Below are positions 55,089-64,000 of a stretch of 64,000 bases of DNA, in pieces; within the stretch, counting starts at the first letter, position 1, and every line of letters begins with the position of its first letter. The notes beneath the pieces are model-generated. The model was not told where the DNA came from and did not search any database. It was given only the letters and a program-made list of their open reading frames with translations. This DNA comes from Lineolata rhizophorae (lineage: Eukaryota > Ascomycota > Dothideomycetes > Lineolatales > Lineolataceae): NCBI GenBank assembly GCA_010093515.1, contig MU001672.1, positions 654,630 through 718,629 on the forward strand. The letters run 5' to 3'. Both the position numbers and the translations under genes were made by a program.

Positions 55089-55835
55089 TTAGTCTTCCTC
55101 ATCAGAGGAGCACGTCGACTCAGCCTCCATAATGGCCCTCCGCTTATTCTGCCGGGCCACGGCTGGCGTAGCAAGCGTCCCCTTCATGCTACCCGGCGGA
55201 AACCCCGTCGTGTCGAATATGGCCGGCGGGATGACGCTGAGCACCATGTCGCTCCTGGCCTCGCTAGGGGCGCAGGTCAGCATCTCGAAGCGGGCGAGGT
55301 TGAAGAGGGCCTCATCGAAGCCCATGCGCAGCGCCTTGAGCACGACCTCATCCTCCTGCTCGCCAAAGTCCGGTGCATCGCAGCAGACGACGCAGGAGTA
55401 GTCGACTAGCGTCTGCCTGTCCAGAATGGCGAAGGTAAAGGAGGTCAAGTTGCTCTCGGTGCTGTTGGCAGGGCCGCGCAGCTTCCGCTTCCACATGTCG
55501 TATATGTCGTAGGGCGTGGCGGACTCGGCGAAGGGGTTGTCGATAGGCTTGGAGAACGGAGCGCGGGAAGCACGCTTTGCTTTGCTGCCGTCGTCGACGG
55601 TCTCTCCGTCGAGAATGAGCAAGGCAGTGTCTTCCTCGACGGCCCTCATGAGGAGGTTGTCTATGATCTAAGGGGTAGTCAGGATATGAGTTGGGTCCGG
55701 GGGACTCGCAGCTCCAAAAGGCCTCGCCTAGCAAACAATCCTGATGATGTTATTCACTGCACATACTTGGAGCGGGATGGCTGCCGTGCAGAACACAGGG
55801 CAGATGTTGTAGTCCTCTTCTTCCATGGTGTTCAT
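55089..55835 (-). CDS. Small acidic protein of unknown function
   Basis: Two exons, 55767-55835 and 55089-55667, give 215 residues. It begins MNTMEEEDYNICPVFCTAA, then IIDNLLMRAVEEDTALLILDGETVDDG over the intron, DIYDMWKRKLRG, SFTFAILDRQTLVDYSCVVC, FGEQEDEVVLKALRMGFDEALFNLARFE, and an acidic serine-rich end (STCSSDEED) resembling a CK2 site. The alternating short hydrophobic strands and helices suggest a small alpha/beta fold. It may belong to a fungal domain of unknown function (I recall similar proteins under DUF6924, which I cannot check). Regular splice sites (GTATGT, CTTAG) and codon use support a real gene. No function is assigned. Confidence 0.75.
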
Positions 55836-57289
55836 TGTTCGACGGATGTAGGGAAAACAAGACACTGACGATACAAAATCATAAGGGCTAGCAGCCGAGG
55901 ACTTGATAGGTGAAATGAGAAAGCCGAGCAAGGGAACCTAGGCGGCTATATGGACGGCCAGCTAGCTCCACGATGGCAAACAAGAACTCTCTCTACCTAT
56001 TGGACAGGCAGCCATCGGCCGGCGGGGTGGGCTAGCCTCTCAGCCGGGAGCCAGTCGAGCTGCACCTGTGTATTAGATGCATTTCGAAAGAGGCGCAATA
56101 GGCTGACCCTGTGGGGGTGCAAGCAAGCTGCCCGGCAGCCAGGCTACCATTTCAGGCTGCAACCTATCCCAAGGTTGGGCCTTTTGAAGGCAGAGAGCGG
56201 CGTCCGCGCCGCAGAAGCTACAACTCGAGTAGGTCGACGCGCACGCGCTGTAGGTGGCCCGCGACCCTCGCGCCGCCGGGGCGCAGCGCCACGCGACCAT
56301 CCTTCCCGCTGCGGGCGTTCGTAGCGCCCTCTCGACACCACCTCCTTGCCGCCCGGTTCAGGCTCCCGTCCGCTTCCAAAACGGACTGACGGCATTATCG
56401 CTATGTCGAAGAGGGTGTGCACCCCTCCTCGTCCGGCGGCAGCGCTACGGCCCGTTTCCGATGATGCAGCTCATCCCGAGTGCAAATCGCTTTGGGCGAC
56501 ATACAGGCGAAACGCGCCGGTTTTCGCCTACAAATACGTCGAGCGGGCATGCAAACAACGGCTCAAAGCAATCTCAATCGCGCAGCTCGCAGACCCAATT
56601 GTTCTCTCCATGCCTGCGCCCTCAGCCGGAGGAGACGACGTACCAAAGCCCCGGGTCGAAGAAGGAAGGGGGCTATCTGCTGCTCAGTTCTGCTCGGCGG
56701 CTCTGCCTCGCAGCGGTTCCGCGAGTGCTTCCTATCGAGCAATCTGCTGTTGCAGATGCATGCCGCAACTCTATCCTAGCCTTCCGGTCAGCAGGTCAAG
56801 CTTAGCGTACCCCCCACCAACCGCGATCGCAAGGGTTGCGTCCGTCCGTTTAGCAAAGATCTCTATCTGCACGAAATACCTCTCCGGTGAAGGCTTGGCA
56901 CCGCTGTGCAGTTCTGGCGGTATGGGACTTCTTGGCTCGACTATGAGAGGCCAAGGTTTGGGCGCTAGTCTTCCAAGTTGATGGTATGTAGGCGGCATCT
57001 TCAACCCAGCTGGGTTGAAGCGGATTAAGATCCAGAAGACGGCTGCTAGTGCCATATTCAGCTTAGAGGGTTCCCGCTTACCAATGCTCTAGATCGTTCA
57101 ATATGACTCATTTCTCAAACTAACATGGTTCCTGTTCCTGCCAAGAGCGGACGCACGGTTGAGACCTCATATTTCCTACCGACCGCGGTCGACATGTTTC
57201 CTTGATACCTACTTATTTCCAACAGCTCGGTTTAGCGCCGTCGTCGCGAATTGGACTTGAAGTGGTCCAGTTTGCAAAATTTGAAAGCC
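55836..57289. other. Divergent intergenic region
   Basis: 1.45 kb between the unknown gene (-) and the MFS transporter (+). Open frames (up to 211 codons on plus at 56346-56981) overlap other frames and show no domain or splice chain. The right-hand part must contain the transporter promoter. Confidence 0.45.
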
Positions 57290-59211
57290 ATGGCGAGAGA
57301 AGAAACCGATCCACGAGCGGCAGTTCTAGAGGGCATCGATTCCAAAGGCGGGGGAGAAGGAACTCGCTCGAATCCACAGACTGGAATGAACTCATCAAGC
57401 CAAACCGAGGAGCATGAGTTAGCCCGAATTCCTGCAGAAGCACCAGGACCGGCTCAACACGCCCGAAGCAAGATTCGAATAACGGCTATCATGTTGGCTA
57501 TTTATGTAAATCTCGTCCATGTAAATAGCCAAATCGCACGAGTCTAACTCTCATCTCTACAGCTCTCGCTTTTCATAGCGGCCCTAGATCAGACGGTTAT
57601 AGCAACGGCAATCCCTACTATATCCACTCAGCTTCACTCGTCTTCGGGCCAAGCTTGGATTGGAGGTGCATATCAGCTCGCCAATGCAGCTGCAGCTCCG
57701 ATATGGGCCAAACTTTCGGACATCTGGGGCCGCAAGCCCATCCTCCTCATTGCGGTCGGCATGTTCTTTGCTTCGTCTATTCTTTGCGCCACGGCTACCA
57801 GCATGAAAATGCTCATCGCAGGCCGCGCGATCCTAGGTACTTCTGGCGGTGGTTTAACCCAGATGACTAGTATCACGATCTCGGACTTGTTTAGCATGAG
57901 GTCAGTGACGTCCATATCTCTTCCAGAGCTCCGCTAACGCAATATCCAGACTCCGGAGTCTGCATTTTGGTCTGCTAGGGTTGGTGTGGTCAGTTGCTGG
58001 TGGGCTAGGACCTATTCTTGGAGGCGCCTTTACCGAGTTTCTCTCCTGGCGTTGGACGTTCTGGATAAACCTACCCATCTCCGGAGCTGCCTTCGTCCTT
58101 CTCTGGGGTTTCCTCGACGTCCACAACCCTCGGACTAGGTTTGTTGAAGGTGTGAAAGCGATTGACTGGCTTGGAAGCCTTTCGCTTGTTGCACTTGTGT
58201 TGATGCTTCTTCTTGGTCTAGACTTTGGGGGCGCCACTTTCCCATGGAACTCGCCAACTGTCATATGCCTTATCGTCTTTGGTGGATTGATGACCATCTT
58301 CTTCATCCTCAGTGAGAAACGCTTGGCACGATATCCGTTAATGCCGTTGGGCATATTTCGCGAGAAGTCTAACGTCGCAAGTCTCGCTTTGTGCTTCATG
58401 CATGGATTTGTAAGTCAATTCGGTTGTTTCCACCCGTATAACTTCACAATTGTCAAATGCTTACGAGGCACTCTAGGTCGCCTTGGCGGGCGAGTTCTAT
58501 CTACCGCTTTTCTTCCAGTCCGTGAAGCACGCAAGCCCGTTCCACTCCGGTCTTCTGACGCTTCCTATCACTCTTGCTGAAGGAATCTTGGCCGTCTTCA
58601 CTGGCATTTTAATGCACAGGTTCGGCCGCTACCGCGAGGTCATGTGGGTAGGCACTGCCATCATGGTCCTTGGCAACGGCCTCTATATCAAAATGGCTGC
58701 GGCATCTTCCTTAGCAGAACTCGTCATCTTCCAAATTGTCGCTGGTATTGGCGCTGGTATGCTCTTCGACTCACCTGTCATAGCCATCCAAGCCATGGTC
58801 TCGCAGCAGGACACGGCCGCCGCAACTTCTACCCTCTGGCTCATCCGTAATATTGGCTCCTCCGTTGCCGTCGTCGTCGCCGGTGTCGTCTTCCAGAACG
58901 GCGTAGACGATCGCGTGCATGGGCTGGTTAACGCTGGCGTCCCCACCACCGTCACGGACAAGCTGGCAGGCGGCGAGGCTGCGGCGCATGCATCCATCCT
59001 AGGCACTATTTCAGACCCGTCGCAGCGTGCTGCCGTACAGCATGCTTTCGCAGGGGCGTTTAGGAATATCTGGATCCTGACGACGTGTGTGGCCAGTGTA
59101 GCAATGGCGGCGAGCACGTTTATTGCCAAGAAGAGGTTAAGCACGGAACATGTGGAGACAAAGACTGGGCTCGAGGAGATGAAGGTGTCCCGTGTGAATA
59201 CCACGGCATAA
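57290..59211 (+). CDS. MFS drug/metabolite exporter, DHA2 (14-TM) family
   Basis: Four exons, 57290-57505, 57563-57900, 57950-58409 and 58477-59211, give 582 residues. A hydrophilic N-terminus of about 70 residues leads into TM1 (LSLFIAALDQTVIATAIPTI, where the LDxTIVxxAxPTI pattern is typical of DHA2). The loop 2-3 signature WAKLSDIWGRKPILL and the antiporter motif C region (WSVAGGLGPILGGAF) followed by WRWTFWINLPI are clear. About 14 hydrophobic helices can be counted. The family exports toxic compounds and secondary metabolites by proton antiport at the plasma membrane. The nearest fungal relatives are multidrug and mycotoxin-cluster efflux pumps, but the substrate is unknown. Together with the oxidase and P450 downstream, it suggests an export role for a small pathway. 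Confidence 0.93.
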
Positions 59212-60076
59212 GCTCAAATTCTAACTCGTGAGCCGCCTCCGACTGAGGCCGAAGCTTCAACTTGTTGTTCTGACTTAGCTCGGAGTATCCAACCATTCTT
59301 TCGGCTACTGCGAAAGCCATCAATCGGTTTCATTGCGCGAATTAACTAGTTTTGGAAAGCCAAAAGCCATTTCGAAGTTCTCCAAGTTAATACCAATTCT
59401 TTACATTTAGAAGTGAGCATTCCACTCGGGCAAACTAATATAAGATCGTCGAACTTCTCTTTCCCAAATGAATTGGAATTTAAAACGACTAATTGCAACC
59501 GCCGTATTCTGTATGGTTGGATTGTTCGCTCACTCCACGATAATCCTAAATGCATCGCTGCATCGCAGCAACGCAAAACAATTTGTACGACCTTAGTCGG
59601 AAAACGATTTGTAGCAGCACATAATATAGATCGTTCAATAGAAGCACTTACATAGGAGATGAGCTTTGGGCTATCGCGAAGAGAAGCCCAGCTCGTTCCC
59701 AAACTAAGAGCATGATTGCTGGACATAATTTTTATTTGGATCCACACATCCAAAGGTGGGTTGCCACACAGTCAGATGGTTAGTCTAGTAAAATCATCCA
59801 ACATGGTACGAAATAAAAGGTGGATTTCAGCACGGTATTTTACAGTGTTCCAATGCACGACCTGTTGCTGAACGGACAAATCTAACACAAGGATTCGGCC
59901 CCCAAAATTCGGCCCCCAAAATTCGGCCCCCAAACGACAGAACGAGTACTTCAAGGATCGACTGTAGTCGCGTCAGGGGCTAGGGCTTTGGCTGCTTACT
60001 TCCTGCCGTAGCTTTTAAATATGTAGACCGTGGCGCCCACGGAAGTCGAGCCCTGACTTTGCTGACCACAAACTAC
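59212..60076. other. Intergenic region MFS / FAD oxidoreductase
   Basis: 865 bp between co-directional genes. It contains the transporter 3' UTR, AT-rich sequence at about 59350-59800 and the FAD gene promoter, including a three-copy 14-bp repeat listed separately. Confidence 0.45.
59893..59934. repeat. Three perfect 14-bp tandem repeats
   Basis: ATTCGGCCCCCAAA is repeated three times without any mismatch, starting 184 bp upstream of the FAD oxidoreductase start codon. Its position suggests a promoter element array, but a simple slippage product is equally possible. Confidence 0.9.
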
Positions 60077-61716
60077 ATGGCCAGCATGGTTAATCTCTCC
60101 CCATCCCGTGGCCAAATTGCCATCGCAACTGTCATAGCAGCTGCGAGCATAGCTTTCTATGGAAAAGCCTTTGTCAATCGAGCATCATGCTATGCGTTGT
60201 CGCTCGCGCTCCCTGGAACTGTCACGTTTCCGTTCTCCTCTAACTACACCGCTTTTGTGGAATCGTATTTAGTCGCCCAACAAAGCGAGATATTCCCCGC
60301 CTGTGTCGTCTCACCTGGCAGTGCTTCGGAAGTCTCCACTGCTGTCAGCGTCCTTTCTGCAATCAACTCTTTTACAAGACAGGTCAAGTTTGCAATAAGA
60401 GGTGGAGGAGCAAATACGAATATGGGTAGCTCGAGCTTGAAAGATGGTATCATCATCAATCTTCAAGCGCTCAGCCAGATCGAAGTTACCAGAGACAGAC
60501 AGGTTGCCTCGCTTGGCGCCGGGCTGAAATGGGGTCCTGTATATCGAGAGCTAGAAAAGATGGGCTTGACAGTGGCTGGGGGTAGAGTCTCGACTATTGG
60601 TGTAGCGGGAGTAGCACTCGGAGGTAAGAACCATTCAATCGTGAATATGGCATAGCTCACATAAGTGGCGTAGGTGGCATGTCATTCTTGAGCCCCAAGC
60701 ACGGCTTCACATGCGACAACGTCATCAATTTCGAAGTCGTTCTCGCTAACGGTAGCATCGTCAATGCAAACGCCACATCCAACCCAGACTTATGGAAAGC
60801 ACTCCGCGGTGGCTCTAACAATTTTGGCATCGTCACACGCTTTGACATGCGGGCTTTGCCTCAAGGCGAGTTATGGGGTGGGGGCTTCGTGACCGAGATT
60901 TCTACCTTGCCTGAGTCGCTAAGGGCCTTCCATGAAATGACCACGGACCCCAACTACGATGAAAACGCGTCGCTGATCCTGGCATTTGGCTTCAACTGGG
61001 GATCGTGGTTTGTGATGAATCAAGTCCATTACGCAAAGCCAGTTGAAAATCCGCCATTTGCCCACCCATTGACGGGAATCGAGCCAAAGCTGTTCAGCAA
61101 TTTAATGGTCGGGAACCTGTCAGCTCATACAGACATTATGGCCTCTTATTCGCCCATCGCACAAAGGTATCGTTCCTTAAAGTATGTGCTATTATGGATA
61201 TGTTAGAAACTAAAAATCTACTGCAGGCGGATCTACATCACCACAACAACGAAGAGTGATCTCGAACTCTTCAGCAGGTTTCTCGAAATTGTGAAAGCTC
61301 GTACTCAGGGGCTTGAAAGAGTCAAGGACGCCGTTATCAGCCTTACGATGCAACCAATGCCTCCTATCATGTTCAAAGCGTCCGAGGCAACCGGAGGCAA
61401 CTCCTTGGGGATCAAGAGTCAAGATGCCCCAGTCGTGAATGTTCTGTTTACAGCGGCTTGGGGCAATGCCTCAGATGATGACGCCTTCTTTCGTGCAGGG
61501 AGGGAAGTGATTGAAGACATCGAAAAGCTTGCCAAGAGTCAGGGAAAGAGTCATAGGTACAAATACATGAATTACGCAGCCGGGTCTCAGGATCCAATCA
61601 CTGGTTATGGACCGGAAATCAAAGCCTTCTTGCAAGATACGAGTAAGAAGTACGATCCGAAAGGGTTGTTCCAGAAGGCTGTGCCGGGTGGGTTCAAGCT
61701 TTTCAGGGAAGTGTAG
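60077..61716 (+). CDS. FAD-linked oxidoreductase, BBE/PCMH type, without the usual FAD-linking histidine
   Basis: Three exons, 60077-60623, 60674-61166 and 61227-61716, give 509 residues. A hydrophobic segment near residues 12-30 suggests a signal peptide or membrane anchor. The PCMH FAD-binding domain is recognised by FPACVVSPGSASEVSTAVSVL, KFAIRGGG, INLQALSQIEV, ASLGAGLKWGPVYRELE, GVAGVALGGGMSFLS, HGFTCDNVINFEVVLANG and LWKALRGGSNNFGIVTRFDM. The BBE C-terminal segment is YKYMNYAAGSQDPITGYG. In most relatives RGGG is followed by His, which carries the covalent 8-alpha FAD bond; here RGGG is followed by Ala (near residue 112), so FAD may be bound differently. Members oxidise alcohols, sugars or alkaloid-like precursors in secondary metabolism. 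The first acceptor (GTAG) was chosen because it restores LGGGMSFLS. Confidence 0.9.
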
Positions 61717-62236
61717 TCTTTGCCCATGTATATAGTGCGGTTTTAGCCATTTTGACAAATTCCGGCTTACAATCACAGATCTGAGGTAAATATTATTTCT
61801 CGAACATAATCTTCGAGCATCCGGTCAACGTGTTCCCAAGCGATATAATTAGATATGCAAAGTTCCCGCAGCCCATGAATTTGTTAGCTCTTCGAAATTG
61901 ACGCGCTACAACCTCGGCTGCTGTAGAACTTAACGACAGTTACACTAGTAACGCGGTAACTAGGGAGTGCCTGTCCAAGTGCTATTGAGCATTACGAAGC
62001 GGGACTTCGGCCCTCCTCGTTTGAATATTATTCAAGACACCTCGAGATACCTCTGCTACGCTAGCCTTATGAGGAAATTCTTATCTTATCGCATATTGCC
62101 TAGCCTCCCCGCTCTTCTTTCGCACGAAAGGTAGGCGTGCAGTTTGTTGCATCTACCAGACACATTTGTAACATGGTCTTCCTACGCGCGGTTCGATTCA
62201 AAGGCTCTCTTGAGTCCTAACTAGTCAAATTAAATT
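61717..62236. other. Intergenic region FAD oxidoreductase / P450
   Basis: 520 bp between co-directional genes. No ORF or repeat is supported; it should hold the P450 promoter. Confidence 0.45.
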
Positions 62237-63951
62237 ATGACCTATGTCCTGATCAGCCAAATGAGCTCAACATCTATTTTTATATGCTTATGCATTTCCG
62301 CACTCTTAGCAGGAATACACTGGCTAGTCTTAGAGCCGCTCGTGTGGAGCCATACGTCTCAAATCCCAGGACCCAAATTATTTGCTATCACCAAATGGAG
62401 GCTGGCCTACGAGGACTGGAAAGGATCGCGGACCCGTACCATCAATGCCCTCCACGAAAAGTACGGCCCCGTCGTCCGGATCGGCCCCAACGAGGTCTCC
62501 TTCAACAGCCTCACCGCACTACGCACTATATACGGTACCGGTAGTGGCTTCGAGCGCACGTCCTTTTACCGAATGTTTGATGTGTACGGAAAGCAAAACT
62601 TATTCACGTTCGGTACCGCCAAAGAGCATAGTGAGCGGAAGAAGATGATAGCGCACGCATACTCTAAGTCAGTCATGATTAAAGGCCCGGCCGCGGATCT
62701 CGTAAGACGGAAAGTGGCGGCATTCCTGGAGTTTCTAGAGAATGATAAGGAACGCGCGAACGAGATTTTCAGCAGCCTACATTACTTCGCCCTGGACAGC
62801 ATTTCGGAGTTCGTGTATGGCGATATGGGGAGGACGGATGCACTGGGCAAGTCCGAAGCTGACAGGACATTGATTCGTGACATTCTAGACCCGGCGCGTC
62901 GTCGACTGTCGTGGTTTTCTGTGCATTTTCCAGGGTCCACTAAATGGCTGTATACGCGGACAAAATTTATGGAACGCCTCGTCACTCCGTTCCTACCAAT
63001 GCAGAAACCAACGTACTCCGGCATTCGAGACTTTGCACTAAAGGTTTGGCAGACCTTCCTGTCAGCCCCTGAAAGCGATAAAGTGCGGCCTTCGATGCAG
63101 AACTCCGTGATGGGAACTCTTTGGAAGCACCATTCCAGCCAGAAAGCTGGAGGGTTACAAGACTTGGACATTGCATCCGAATGCGCTGACCACCTTTTGG
63201 CTGGAATAGATACTACCAGTGACACGCTGATGTTCCTCATCTGGGCCCTTTCGCGGCCAGAAAATTCATGCTTCCAAAAGAAGCTGGCGGATGAAGTGTC
63301 CACCATTCCAATGTGTTCAGTTGACGATCGCGGAGTGCCATCGGTCGACGTGTGTGAAAGGCTCGTGTATCTCCACGCCGTCATCAAGGAGACTCTCCGC
63401 CTATATGCTCCCCTCCCTGCGTCTGAACCTCGCTCCTCGCCAAGAGACACTGTTATAGACGCCTTCAAAATTCCCGCTAGGACGGTCGTGAGCATGTCCC
63501 CGTACTCGCTACATCGAAATGCCGAAATCTTTGAAAACGCCCTCCGGTTTGACCCAGAGCGATGGCTGGGCGAGTCGGCTAAGGTACCTGAGATGAAGAA
63601 GTGGTGGTGGGCCTTTTCAAGCGGCGGAAGAATGTGCATTGGGATGCAGTGAGTACCCAAGTTCGACAGGAGAAATGATGTGACATAAACCACCTGCGAG
63701 CCTTGCTGATTATTGTGGTTAGCCTAGCAATGGCCGAAATGACAACACTTGTGGCTACCGTGTATCGAAATTATGTCACCTCTATCAGGCAAGGGTTCGA
63801 GGGTATCACGCCAGGAATTACAAGTAGATTTGAAGTGTTTTACGACGCTTCGGTCCCAGAGATGAAGGTAAGCCCGGTCCAAAATCCCCCCGTGCGGTCT
63901 CGCTAATAGTCCTAGGAACATACCTGTTTGATAAGCTTCAGTCGACGATAA
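62237..63951 (+). CDS. Cytochrome P450 monooxygenase
   Basis: Three exons, 62237-63648, 63723-63867 and 63916-63951, give 530 residues, complete within the window. An N-terminal membrane anchor (TSIFICLCISALLAGIHWLVL) is followed by a proline hinge (SQIPGPKLFAIT). The I-helix has AGIDTTSDT near residue 324, the ExxR motif is KETLRLYAP near 384, PERW follows at about 440, and the haem loop FSSGGRMCIGM carries the cysteine near 467. The first intron lies immediately after the haem loop and splices to HLAMAEMTTLVATVY. The sequence resembles fungal CYP families of secondary metabolism or xenobiotic oxidation (pisatin-demethylase-like or benzoate-hydroxylase-like), but the family number and substrate cannot be given. 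A Met at 62261 (MSSTSIF) is an alternative start. Confidence 0.93.
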
Positions 63952-64000
63952 TCGCCCGCCTTTGCAAAGCGGAGAACTCTGGTTCAAGTTGTATTATTTG
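63952..64000. other. Right edge
   Basis: Only 49 bases follow the P450 stop codon. Nothing can be called; a continuing gene cluster to the right is possible but not visible. Confidence 0.4.

Noticed and set aside
56346-56981. 211-codon open frame on plus, possible secreted Cys protein
   Set aside because: It has no signal peptide, no conserved spacing and overlapping frames of similar length; there is no codon bias compared with neighbours.
57290-59211. Assignment of the exporter to a named multidrug pump
   Set aside because: Family-level motifs are clear, but nothing in the sequence identifies a specific substrate or named orthologue.

Overview
The window is nuclear DNA from a filamentous ascomycete (Pezizomycotina; Sordariomycetes would fit, but I cannot place it further). 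The evidence is about two dozen single-copy eukaryotic housekeeping genes, short introns of roughly 50-215 bp with GTAAGT/GTATGT donors and CTAAC-like branch points, closely packed genes on both strands, and a few gene-free blocks with skewed base composition. I found no bacterial, organellar or CRISPR features and no recognisable transposon, retroelement or virus-derived ORF.

Layout. 0.5-7.4 kb: GPP-type sugar/glycerol phosphatase (-), NUG1 ribosome-export GTPase (+), fungal Fpg DNA glycosylase (-), secreted-looking agmatinase-family ureohydrolase (+). 7.4-13.4 kb: very GC-rich, nearly gene-free, with one small cysteine-rich protein gene (-) and possible coding remains near 8 kb. 13.4-26.2 kb: VPS25 (+), Rtt107/Brc1-type six-BRCT protein (-), LPX1-like alpha/beta hydrolase (+), NAA15 (+), tubulin cofactor E (-). 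26.2-30.3 kb: repeat-bearing gene desert (AT-rich minisatellite, degenerate duplications, a telomere-like motif). 30.3-35.1 kb: RTP1/TANGO6 (+), then SmF (-) with a lysine-rich repeat ORF behind it. 35.1-36.9 kb: AT-rich desert. 36.9-44.2 kb: C2H2 zinc-finger factor (+), ribosomal protein L35 (-), GOS1 SNARE (+), dipeptidyl peptidase III (-). 45.6-53.3 kb: one very long intronless coiled-coil protein gene (-). 55.1-55.8 kb: a small conserved-looking unknown (-). 57.3-64 kb: three genes all on +, a 14-TM MFS exporter, a BBE-type FAD oxidoreductase and a cytochrome P450, which look like part of a specialised-metabolism or detoxification cluster running off the right edge.

Most genes act in core processes: ribosome biogenesis (NUG1, L35), splicing (SmF), Pol II assembly (RTP1), DNA repair (Fpg, Rtt107), N-terminal acetylation (NAA15), tubulin folding (TBCE) and endomembrane traffic (VPS25, GOS1). 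Apart from the last three genes there is no sign of functional clustering. The most unusual item is the SmF locus: its stop codon overlaps a 5' splice site, and splicing there would join the Sm domain in frame to a long tail with 12-residue repeats. Exon boundaries were derived by hand from splice consensus, reading-frame continuity and remembered family sequences, and were not checked by alignment or RNA data.
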